Of a DNA stretch of 64,000 bases, positions 48,532-59,012 are shown piece after piece. Numbering within the stretch: the first letter of the stretch is position 1; the number at the start of each line of letters is the position of its first letter. The stretch comes from Podospora pseudoanserina (Eukaryota > Ascomycota > Sordariomycetes > Sordariales > Podosporaceae): assembly GCF_035222485.1 (NCBI RefSeq), contig NC_085921.1, positions 3,720,001 to 3,784,000 of the forward strand, given 5' to 3'. The notes below the pieces were generated by a model, which worked only from the letters and a program-made list of their open reading frames with translations, did not search any database and was not told where the DNA came from. A program made the position numbers and the translations under genes.

Positions 48532-50547
48532 GTTCCCAGAGCAGCATGTTTGGAGTCTTTTTTTTTTTGATAAGGCGGGGAAGGGAATGGCAAAGGGCTG
48601 GTTGAACCTTTGCTGTTGGGATATCCGGTAATAAGGGCTGCATAATTGGGTGGACAGGTGGCATAAAAGTAGCATTTTTTGCGGTCGTGTTTGATGATGT
48701 ATATGCTTCTTTCTTTCTTTTGTTAACAAGCTAGCCTTAGTTTTGATAGGCATTGGAGCAATGTTTTCTTCCAATCGTGAAGTTGTCTAAGCAGCAGTGC
48801 TAGTGTTACAGTCTGATATCTGGGTCGGGTTGCGGCCGGCCGCCGCCATAAATGGTCCGGGCCGCCTTGTGTCTCGGGAGATATAAAATTGGCCTTGTTG
48901 CTGTTGGCAGGCAGGCAAAGGCACAGAAGGGTTGACATGTTTCAGGCCTCACAATGCACGATGCTTTTCAAATTAAATTTAGTGATAGATGAGGGCGGCA
49001 AAATGGAAGGCAAACTTTCCAAAGAAAAGAAATTTCTTGATGTTGCACAAAACCTGGATCGCCAAGTACTTATACGATATGCAGTGTCCCTATCACAGAG
49101 ATCAAGAGATATGCACCTCCGGCTGGGTCCCGTCAGCGGCGGCCCCGGAGGTCGGTGGTTCTTTCACCCCTGCAGAATTCAAACCCAAACCCCTTCCGGA
49201 GCTCCCCCACGCTTTTCTGGTTCGCTGACGGCAGTGGGTGACAGCCGAGTTGTCAGTGCGAACGGACGGGGGAGAGAAAGGCTGGATGGGATGGATGGCA
49301 CGGATGCAATGGGAGTGGTCATGTGCTCAATTAACGCCCGTATGATGTGCATATTCGGTTAGCTGTGGGATCACCAGGAGAGAAGAGGTTTTTTTGGCTC
49401 CCGCTGAAGGTTTGCTGAATGGATGGATGGATAATGATGAGGCTTTTGAAAGTTTTAAGTCTTTGGTCGGATGATGACCACCCCGCTTTCTTCCAGGGCG
49501 ATTGGAACCGTGGGGTAAGCCTCTGGGGAGCGGCGAATGGGGTTGGGTAACGGTGATAGTAGTGATTGCTCTAAAAAGATGAACAGACAGATGAAGGCGT
49601 CTCCGGACTGTGAATACAGATTGTCCGGCCGAAGCCGAGTCCGTTGGGTTTGTCATTGCTTGTCTCGAAGATATTGGCACATGTCAGATACCGAAACCCA
49701 ATGATGGATATGGCTGCAGTACTTCGTCATTGTGGACCCTGCTACCACTTTAACACTTTCGACTTGCCCTCCTCCACTGTTTTCAATCCACAGTGACATC
49801 GACATCGATTTCAAGGGAACACAGCATCAGGGGCATCCATCGAGGTGCAAGGTGACGCACAACAAAGAAGACCACCCCACCGGGTGTTCGCCCAAAGGGC
49901 ACACGGGACGAGGTTGGCGCAAGGCTGAAGACGCCCTCATATCCAGCTGAGGAAAACTAGATACAGATAGATAATGCATTCTATGACTGAGGCTTATCTG
50001 CTGCACCTTGGTGGTTTAGTGGCTGCTTTTTTTCGATGACCCCGTGATCGCAGTGTTGGAACTCCCAATTTCGGACCCTCCTTGCTCCCCTGGTCGGCGG
50101 ACAGGGCAGCTGTGGCACACCCACCTGCATCCGCGCCTGCAGCATAACCACCTCCACCTCCTGCCCGCACACTCCTCAACACCCAACGTAAAGGCCGCCT
50201 TGTCTGAGACGCAACCCTCTCTCAGCAACGCCGCAGCTCTTCTTCACATCATCTTCCAACCTTATCTCCTTTTCCTCTTTTTTCTTGTTTCCTTAGCCTC
50301 TCTGGGATAGAACAGACAGACGACGACAATCGAGCGAGTCCCTGCAGCAGACGGCAGCACTCAATCTGTTGTTTTAGCGTTCAGCCACTCGCATCAGAGC
50401 CCGAAGCACAAGCCAGCCCGTCCTTGTTTGCCAGAGCTCCCCCTACCTCACCTTACCTCACTCCTTTCAGCAGAAGCTCGACTTCCTCTTTTGCTCCCGT
50501 CCTCTGTAATCCCTCGACTCCTCGATACTCAAACAACGACTGCCACC
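48532..50547. promoter_or_regulatory. Upstream region and leader of neutral trehalase
   Basis: About 2 kb. The last 350 bp are C/T-rich leader. CCCCT/AGGGG stress-element cores occur near 49,827, 50,087 and 50,440, suggestive for a stress-regulated trehalase but weak as motifs. No separate gene is recognised; the frames at 48889-49362 and 48989-49228 overlap in different phases and lack domain character. Confidence 0.4.
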
Positions 50548-52984
50548 ATGCCTATCATCCCGACCACAGAGATTACACCACCTGCCCCGCCACCGGGCCC
50601 TCCCCGAAGCCGGGGCTCGACTGACGAGGGCGTTTTCGACGATGCCAGGACCTACTACACCGCCGATGAGCGCCATCTGAACACCCGGGCGGGTGCCAGA
50701 ACCCGCACCTACTCACAGGTATTTTCTGCTTGTGCTCATGGAGATGACCAATGTGGCTGACCAGCATTGGGCTGCAACAGAACAGCTTGTTCAAGCAAAT
50801 GGAGCGGATGGGCCTGAAGGAGCCTTACCGGAGAGGCAGTCATGGTGAGTATTCTGATATTCCCCAATTTTCGAAACACATTACGAGCTGGTGCTGACAA
50901 TGCTGTCTCAGACGAATCCACCATTCCACATTCTCGTCGATTCCTTATTCAAGTCGAACCTACTCTACAGAGCTTGCAGTCACAGGAGGATACCGATGGG
51001 AACATGCAAATCACCATTGAGGACAATGGTCCCAAGGTTCTTACACTCCGCACTGCGGCGTCTAATGGGCACAACAGATTCGATATTCGAGGTACATACA
51101 TGTTGTCCAACCTGCTCCAGGAGCTCTCGCTCGCCAAGGAGTACGGCCGCAAGCAGATTATCCTCGATGAGGCCCGCCTGAACGAGAACCCTGTCAACCG
51201 TCTTTCGCGAATGATTCGTGATCACTTTTGGGAGGGACTCACTCGCCGCATTGATGCCTCCAGCATTGAGATTGCGGCGCGGGATCCCAAGGACTGGACA
51301 GACGACCCGAGGCCACGCATCTACGTTCCCCGGGGCGCTCCTGAGCAATACGAATACTACACCAAGGTGGCAGAGGAGAGGCCTGAGCTCCGGCTCGATG
51401 TGCAGCTCCTGCCAGAGAAGATTACCCCTGAGCTGGTTCGGGATATGAATTCCAAGCCCGGTCTGCTCGCGGTCGACATGGAGGAGGAAGTCGATCCCAA
51501 AACTGGAAAGAAGACGCTCAAGGGCCGACCATTCGTCGTGCCAGGAGGTCGCTTCAACGAGCTTTACGGCTGGGACAGCTACATGGAGTCTCTGGGTCTG
51601 CTGGTGCACGACAAGGTCGACTTGGCCAAGTCTATGGTACAGAACTTTTGCTTTTGCATCAAGCACTACGGCAAAATTCTCAATGCCACCCGATCCTACT
51701 ACCTCTGCCGGTCACAACCTCCTTTCCTGACCGACATGGCGCTCCGGGTGTACGACAAGATCAAGCACGAGCCAGGTGCTCTGGAGTTCCTCCGGACGTC
51801 TATCCTGGCCGCCATCAAGGAGTATCACAGCGTATGGGTGGCTGAGCCGCGTTTAGACCCCGTCACAGGTCTTTCACGGTACAGGCCCGAGGGTCTTGGT
51901 GTTCCTCCTGAGACGGAGGCTGGCCATTTCGTTCATATTTTGGAGCCCTACGTTGAGAAACATGGCTGTACCTTTGAGGAGTTTGTTGAGGGGTACAACA
52001 ATGGCAAGATCAAGGAACCCGAGCTCGACAACTACTTTATGCACGATCGTGCTGTCCGTGAGTCGGGCCACGATACGACTTACCGTTTTGAGGGTTGCTG
52101 TGCCGACCTTGCAACGATCGACTTGAACTCTCTCCTCTTCAAATACGAAACGGACATTGCGCGCACCATCCGAAATGTGTTCCACGACAAGCTTGTCATT
52201 CCTGCTGAGTATTGCGTGGGCAATATGGAGCCCAACCACGTCGAGGCGTCTGCTATCTGGGACCGCCGCGCCAAGCGGAGAAAGTTGGCCATTGACAAGT
52301 ACCTTTGGAACGAGCAGGAGGGTATGTACTTTGACTACGACACTGCGAACCGCAAGCAGTGCTCGTACGAAAGCGCAACGACCTTTTGGGCACTGTGGGC
52401 TGGTGTTGCCAGCCCCAAGCAGGCCGCAGCCATGGTCACCAAAGCCCTTCCCAAGTTCGAGGCTGTGGGTGGGTTGCTGTCCGGTACTGAGGAGAGTCGT
52501 GGTGAGATTGGCCTGGAGCGACCTAACAGACAATGGGATTATCCCTATGGCTGGGCGCCACAGCAGATTTTGGCGTGGACGGGGTTGTATCGGTACAGCT
52601 TCACAGAAGAAGCCGAGAGACTGGCGTACAAGTGGCTGTTCATGATTACAAAGGCGTTTGTTGACTTCAATGGGGTGGTGGTGGAGAAGTACGACGTGAC
52701 AAGGCCTATTGATCCGCACAGAGTGGACGCCGAGTATGGAAATCAGGGGCTGGACTTTAAGGGTGTTGCCAAGGAGGGGTGAGTTCTGATTCTTCCATGC
52801 TGGGGTGCTGAGTATAATGACTAACAAGATGATTAGATTCGGCTGGGTCAACGCGAGTTATGTGTACGGCCTACAGATTGTCAATGCTCACATGCGGAGA
52901 GCCCTGGGAACGCTCACGCCGTATGAGACTTTTATCAGGGCCGTGGAGGAGAATAGGGCAAAAGCATTGGCGGAGTTGGTGTAA
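50548..52984 (+). CDS. NTH1: Neutral (cytosolic) alpha,alpha-trehalase
   Basis: Four exons (50548-50718, 50781-50844, 50912-52778, 52837-52984) close into 749 residues. It hydrolyses trehalose to two glucose in the cytosol (GH37). Family signatures are [15 protein letters not shown] and [12 protein letters not shown]. The N-terminal regulatory part has basic Ser/Thr sites for PKA-type phosphorylation (RSRGST, RTRTYS, YRRGSHD) and the calcium-binding motif [15 protein letters not shown] that distinguishes neutral from acid trehalases. No signal peptide is present, which also fits the neutral type. The RRGSH-D site is assembled by the second splice (G|AC). Kozak context CCACCATGC supports the start. 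Probably activated post-translationally on return of nutrients or stress, as in yeast. Confidence 0.96.
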
Positions 52985-53580
52985 ATTCTTTAACTGTCAA
53001 CAATAAGAATGGAAAGAGAGGAGGGAGCAATGGATGGGTTTTGGGGAAGAGAAAAGACGACTAGAAATTGTAGAAAGTTGCATACCTATCCTAAAATGAA
53101 GATATCCCAGAAGAGACCACCGGTATTGGCAGAGTGGCGATGATCCAGCAAGGGTTTTGGTTGTGGCGGTGAAATGATGAGAATGGAGGCATGATGGCAA
53201 GTGTGAGAGGGCATGAGACAGCCTGGTGGACAGTGAAGTGGATGTTAGCTGAGGGTCCAAGGTGCTTTGCACAATGCCAACACCTAAAGTTATTTCAAAG
53301 GGTATTGCTTCCTAAAGAGAGCTTGATGGTGTAGTAGGGGTGTTATGTGAAACGGACATTGGAGATGTATTCAAGCCTCTCGAAGAGGTCTTCTTGTCAG
53401 GATGTACTGTGAGTTTGATAGTTTCTATCTTTCAAAAGCTTCCTCTAACTCATTTCACATCTCTCTCTTGTTTGCTCGGTGCTTTACCTTTATAGCTCCT
53501 ATCTAGCTATATCTCGACACCTTGCGGCCTCCACTCTGTCCAGATGCACCATGGCCTCTTCATCTTTCATCCCATCATTA
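52985..53580. other. 3' region of neutral trehalase
   Basis: About 600 bp following the stop codon without coding character. Confidence 0.45.
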
Positions 53581-53589
53581 TATAGATAT

Positions 53590-54195
53590 CATTTGCAGCC
53601 GCCGACGTAATTTACCTGATCGATGACAGCCAGAGATGATTTCGACTCCAGCCGCTCAACACTTCATCTGAGCTTTTATTAACTTATTCATTATAGCGAT
53701 TGCAGCCGTTCGTTGCCTCGGCGACTGTGGAAGAAAATGTAAATAATGCCCCCTTTTCGCTTTTCGATTGCAGGCGATAAGCTGCGATTGCGGACGATAA
53801 GCTTACGATACAATGATGCCCTCCCCGTTATTCTCACGCTTTTGGCTGCGGAGAATTAATAGATTCGGTTGCAGCCGCTTCAGCAGCAAGAGCATTATGG
53901 CATCAAGACAACACACCCAGTGAAATGCAACAAAGAATTTGAAGAAACTCTTGACGGATGCTAGTATTAACCTTACTAGGTAGCTTTTCTAAAGACAATT
54001 CTACTGCTCCTGCCTCTTCGATTTTTCCAGATGAATTTCATCTGCAGCTGCTTAGCTGTCAGGTTGACGGCAAAGGGAAGAGGAAAGAAAGAGACATTAA
54101 GAAAACACAGCCGGAGACTTCCCTTTTCTTCTCCGATTGATGATAGTTAATATTTCGATTGCAGCCGCTGGTGTTTCGGTTGCAGCCGCTGATAT
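53590..54195. repeat. Dispersed copies of a CGRTTGCAGCCGCT-like motif
   Basis: At least five good copies occur (near 53594, 53698, 53866, 54156 and 54178), with degenerate ones near 53648, 53765 and 53784, irregularly spaced in otherwise AT-rich DNA. The motif contains CTGCAG-like symmetry (TTGCAGCCGC). I know no element with this unit; it may be a remnant of a transposable element or satellite. Confidence 0.6.
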
Positions 54196-54748
54196 ACCTA
54201 GATAATAAATAAAGCTGGGATGAAGGACTATCTACTGTGGTACTCGGGACCGCACGCTCTCGATCGAGTGAGATTGCTGCTACCGCAGTCGAGGGCAGAC
54301 GGAAAAGATGTGATGCTGTTGATGAACAATGCTAGCGCATAGGGAGAAGCAAACCTAGGGCAGTTACCTTCTCATGGAGCAGGATAGTCGGCCAAGAAGA
54401 CAAGAAGGATGTGGTATTGTTCGGGTCGGTGAACTGGAAAGCAAGAGTGGGAGAGGTCTCTGATAGAGTACTCTGGTCCACAAAGTCGCTCGAGTGGAAT
54501 TGCTGCTGTTGCGCTCGAGAGCAAGCGATGATGAATAATGCTACAGCGAGGAAGGGGAGCGGGTGAGAGTAGGGGGGGGGGGGTTGTATTCCAGTGCCCA
54601 ACGCCACATTCCAGAGCATAAAGTGAGTGATCTTTAATGGACTTATCTTTGCAAAATAAACAACATAAGTTGGTCTGCTGTTAAACATTGGTATTCTAAT
54701 ATGGTGAACCACTATACTTTATGAAGTTATACAAGCCCATGTCGTTTT
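54196..54748. other. Non-coding AT-rich DNA with a G homopolymer
   Basis: No gene is seen. A run of twelve G lies at about 54572-54583. A minus-strand frame 54332-54712 reads through it but lacks domain character. Confidence 0.45.
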
Positions 54749-54970
54749 AACCATTTACAGATGTTTTTGCATATTTACTTAAATATTTCCAGACTTTATG
54801 CATATTTAGTTAACCGTTTGCAAACGTTTTGAATATTTATTTAGCTATTCGGAAATGCCTGTCATATTTACTTAACCCGTTTGCGGGCGTTTTGCATATT
54901 TGGTCAGCTGTTTGGAGACGATTCAAATTATTTAGCTAACTGTTTGGAGCTGCTTAATATTTATTTGGGA
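54749..54970. repeat. Diverged tandem array of about seven units, period about 31 bp
   Basis: Successive units share the pattern (A)ACCGTTTGCAGACGTTTT then GCATATTTACTT. Starts of units fall near 54749, 54782, 54813, 54844, 54875, 54907 and 54935. Two inner units keep a palindromic core (CGTTTGCAAACG and CCCGTTTGCGGGCG). Divergence between units is large, including substitutions to A/T, so the array is old. Confidence 0.7.
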
Positions 54971-56475
54971 ATTATTTAAATAAAAATTTCAATGCGTCTG
55001 CTAATCCTTTTTTTTCCGTCTCGAGCCGCTTAGTTATTCATCTAAGCTTATATTATGCTTTCTTCTTTAAGCATCTAAGCAGATACACTTTGCCGATGGC
55101 ATTAGCTTTTCTATCTAAACTCAATATTGAACATGTTAGTTTGGAAAATCTTATATTTTTAAAATGATATGGAATTGATGTCTATCAACAGCTCACTGCT
55201 ATTTGCAAAATAGCGTGGTAAAATACAAGTAAATACCACGACGAAAGGTGTTAGGTCTCAAGTATTCAAGTCATGATGCAGAGAATTATCCGTAGGCTCA
55301 TAGATCTAAGATTGAAGCTTTGGAATGGTTTTGCAAAATCCCAAGGATAAGCAGCATTTTCAAGAGCTTCAAACTGAAAATATAAAAGACACAGGATATG
55401 TGACGATATGTAAAAGATATGCCAGCAAGCTTTTCTGGAGGAGATAAGCTATGGAGCATAGTAAAGTTGGACCTGTAAATAAGACTCTGTTGTTTGTTCT
55501 TGATTCTAGTAAAAAAAGTTCAAATCTAGAAGATATATCACCCACATGTGAAAAAAAAGAAAAAAGGAAAAAGGTCTTGAACAGACCTCTGGAAAAAACT
55601 ATTGCTGTCACGGTCAGAAAATCGATTACTGTGAAGAAAAATAGTTATTACTACGGACGTTTTCGCGATAGGTAGAAGCGCGGATGCATTCGGTGATATG
55701 GTTGCTCACTATTAAGTCAAAATTAACTTGCGATATGTTTGTGAGTAAGATGCTTCTGGTATTTCCAAATAAAGTAAAAATAAGATAAGCGATTGAGGTG
55801 CGGTGTTGCTTTTGCCTCGTTCGTGGCCCAAACACTCATTGCCGTCTCGGGCACCTCCATTGGGTGCGCAGGCGAAGAATGTATCTCCCGCAGTGACTGC
55901 ATTCGGCCCTGAAGCCAAAAGCAGTCTCGCTAGGAGAAGGGCGGTAACCAGATTGTCTCACGTAAAGTTCACCATTATATAAGACAACTACTCCATTGTC
56001 ACGAACTGTGATGCTCACAGTCAAAAGCCGGTGAAGGTCTGACCCATAAAGGTAAGCAGCTCCAGGTTAAAAAGAGCAACCTCATCTGAAGGGGTTCATC
56101 TCCCCAAGGTTGAACCTTGTACCTCGACACAACAGAAGGCGGTAGAGCAGATACCTAGGCGTTCATTTTCTCCCCCTTCTACCCGCGAAGACAGCTAAAT
56201 GTCTATGAGCTCATAGCATATTGGAGGTGAGAAGATAGATTTTGAACAATCCTTCAGCCACATAATCTGAAGCTTCATACCCAGCTTTTGATGCCTTGAA
56301 GCAGAGTCCCCTGGCGTAGCAGTCAGTTTGGCACAGCATGGGGGCCTTGGGCATTATCGGGATCTGAGGTTTCTCTCCTGATTTGCGTTACGACCAGCGA
56401 TCAGTTCTGGTCTACTATACACAGCTTGACCAGGACCAGCAATTCACTGCACCACTCACTACCTCACTCACAACC
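54971..56475. other. AT-rich gene-poor island, right half
   Basis: From about 54,970 to 55,750 the DNA is strongly AT-rich with short Lys/Ser-rich frames of no coding character. From 55,800 to 56,050 the minus strand has normal composition and looks like fragments of coding sequence in different frames (for example SITVRDNGVVVLYNGELYV and ASGPNAVTAGDTFFACAPNG), possibly a decayed gene. No intact model closes there. Confidence 0.45.
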
Positions 56476-56925
56476 ATGGCGATATTGGCGTCCACCACCA
56501 CAACTAGCACCAAGGGATCTGCCCTCACCGCGAGAGTAACCCTCCGCGGCGTGGAATGGGGACTTCGGTTGAGACTCTTCAGATTTACAAGCACAAAGAC
56601 CGCAAGAGGTACCACAAGTCGAGGCCTAGAAGATTCAACAGATCCATCAGCTCGAACCAGGCCGTCAAGTCAACGAGGTACTGCAGCAGTCCCGTGAGTA
56701 CCCGCCCACGTCACAGACAGCACATACAACGAGGAGGACCAGGTCATCAAAGAGACCAAAGCCAGGATAGGGGCGAGGCAGCAAAAGCTGGCAGGCCTGG
56801 AGGAAAAGGATCAGCGCATGGCGGATGAAATCACCCGACAGAACATTGAAATAGGAAGAAGGCTAGCCGGACTGGAGTGTCCTGTTTATGATCACTATTA
56901 TGGACAACCTCGAGCTCGTATCTAA
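56476..56925 (+). CDS. Putative small coiled-coil protein, exon structure unresolved
   Basis: The 3' exon, open from 56698 to the TAA at 56923-56925, encodes a convincing charged coiled coil: EEDQVIKETKARIGARQQ, then LAGLEEKDQRMADEITRQNI, ending YDHYYGQPRARI. It follows a TGA at 56695 in its own frame. A GTGAGT donor at 56695 permits introns that bypass this stop. With acceptor CCAG at 56743 (49 nt) the upstream exon from ATG 56556 (MGTSVETLQIYKHKDRKRY) joins in phase, giving a protein of about 108 residues. Alternatively an exon from ATG 56476 (MAILASTTTTSTKGSALTAR) could splice to a Gln-rich stretch (KIQQIHQLEPGRQVNEVLQQ) before the coil. The choice cannot be made by eye; a pseudogene remains possible. 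No family recognised. Confidence 0.4.
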
Positions 56926-57667
56926 GTATCGGCAGAGTACATGGGTAGGTTGCCTAACCACGCACACAGCTCTTCATTCCTTGAGCTCTTAGCTGACGAT
57001 CTTTGAAGTTTCATTAGCCCCTCTCGCTGTCATAACTCACCCTCGGCGGTTCACATCCACTTCGGGGAAGAGAAGGCGCCATGATATCAACAACCCAGGC
57101 GGCGAATTACTCAACAAAACCCATAATAAATGGACGAAACGGGGAACTTCACACAGCAAAGGGATCTCGATAGCAAATAAAACAGAGTACAAGTCTGCCT
57201 GCTTTCTACTTACACCCCCTTTGACCGGATAATATTTCGTATCAATAAAAGGATAAAAAGATATCAATAATAATAAAATAAGAAAACATCCTGCTCATAA
57301 CCTGCAACAAATAAACATACTCCCTTCTGTTGGACATCTTTCTCGATCCTCCACATCAACCCAATCTTGCTTAACCCTTCTCCAGAAAGAACCGAAGCAA
57401 GAAAAAAGAGAAACGAAGCAAAGGGGGACAAAAAGTGGTATTCAACTTGGTTACACACACACACCAAACACCAAACCCCATCAACATACCAAACGTCCAA
57501 AGGGAGTAGTAGTAATCGAATAGAAAACGACACAAACCACAAGTTCTTCTTGATCAAAATTCTCATCAAACACCCTTTCTTTCAAGAAACCAAAACAAAA
57601 ACGACATGGATATCAAAAACTGCAAAGCATGGAAAAAAAAAAAAAAAAAAAGAGAAATAAAGAGAGA
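56926..57667. other. 3' intergenic region with poly(A) run
   Basis: About 740 bp without coding character. A run of 19 A at about 57633-57651 lies just downstream of the next gene's stop (a T run on that gene's strand). Confidence 0.5.
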
Positions 57668-59012
57668 TTAAACCGGACTTTGCGGCAAACTAGCCCCCAC
57701 CATCAACCCCCCCCTCAAATCCCCACTCCCTGTCCTCCTCAACGCCTGGCTCATCGTCTCAATACTCAACTCCCCGCTCACGGTCGGCCCCCCCGCCGCA
57801 CTCAACCCCAAAGGCGGGATGCTATGTCCCATCAAACTCGTCGGGCTACCGAGCGGCTTCCTCGCCGGGCTGAGCTCCAACCCCTTCACACTTCCACTCT
57901 TACTGCCCGGATCACCCGCTGATGACGACACCGGCGACCTGATTGGGGAAGGCGACCGGTTGGCGTTGTTGTTGAGCGAGGTTAACGAGGTCAGTCCGGG
58001 GATGTGCATGCTCTCCCTGCTGCCGGCTACTCCGCCAAAAGACTGCTGCTCGGCTTGTACTACATCCGCAAACGAGATGAATGACAACCTGCGGACGTCA
58101 GTCGTGTCAAGACTGCCGTAGTTGCTTGCGCTGTCGGGGTTGGTGGGGCTGTTGCCTCGGTCAAGGGAGAAGGCCGCGAGCTCGTCGACCCATGTTGGCT
58201 CGTTGTAGCCGCCGCCGCCGCCGGTGACGGTTACGGCGGCGGGCTGATGGGAGGCGTGTGTGATGATCTCGACACTATCTGGGTTAAGGTGGGTGTCTGT
58301 GATGGCTTCGGAGGAGGCGTCAAGGACGGGCGGGATGTAGTTCTCGGTCTGAATATGGGAGGGGATCGCAGGGGAGGTTGGGAGCGCGACGGCGGACTCT
58401 TGGACGTTGCGCTCAAAGATCTGGCTGCCCGCTGGGGACGCAAGACGTGGAGAAGAGGCGAAGGGTCGGCTGGGAGAGGACGGGGTGTAATGGGTGTGTT
58501 CTGTGCGGATAGGAGAGGCAGCGGTTCGTCTTGTTGGCGAGGAAGTTGTTTCATTAGTAGACGGTGATGCGACTGTTTTGGAGGTCGATTTGATGACGTC
58601 TTCTACTTTTTTCTTGCCGAACCCAAAGAGACCGCGCTTCTTGGTCTTCTTCTCATCTCCATCCGCGCGCGGGCTCGCATCGTTTGAGCTTGGGATGGGT
58701 TGAGTGTGAAAAGGGACGGGTTCCTCAGTAGAGATGGTTGCTGAAGCTCCGGCCATGGTTGCGATTTTGCGAGTTTCGTCTTGCAGTTCGTAGAGAGTTT
58801 GGAGAATGAAGCGCAGGTCGAAGTTGGTCGCGATTCGGGGCTGTTGGCAGGTTAAACGGGGGAGCACCAGGTGGATCAATCCCAGTGGGATGGCTGCTTG
58901 GTGGAGTCAGGGACCTTGGTGGATTCGTTCGATAAAGCTTCCAAGTCTTCTCTGAGAATCTGGATGCAACGCCAAACCAGGACGTTAGCAAAACACAGCC
59001 TCAGCAAGTCGT
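57668..59012 (-). CDS. Uncharacterised Ser/Pro-rich fungal protein (5' end unresolved)
   Basis: The main exon 58840-57668 (391 codons) begins RIATNFDLRFILQTLYELQD and ends ASLPQSPV. An upstream exon 59012-58915 (LLRLCFANVLVWRCIQILRE, then DLEALSNESTK) joins it in phase across a 74-nt intron 58841-58914, although its donor is GTCCCT. No ATG lies in that upstream exon, so a further 5' exon is needed; if instead the start is internal, the ATG at 58755 before AGASATISTEEPV would serve. The N-terminal helix region is followed by a basic patch (KKTKKRGLFGFGKKKVEDV) that could bind membrane or nucleic acid, then a long disordered stretch with many Ser-Pro sites. A short block DTTDVRRLSFISFADVVQAE stands out as likely conserved. 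Function unknown. Confidence 0.7.

Noticed and set aside
48889-49362. 157-codon frame upstream of trehalase
   Set aside because: Overlaps another frame in a different phase, no domain, no splice signals; treated as intergenic.
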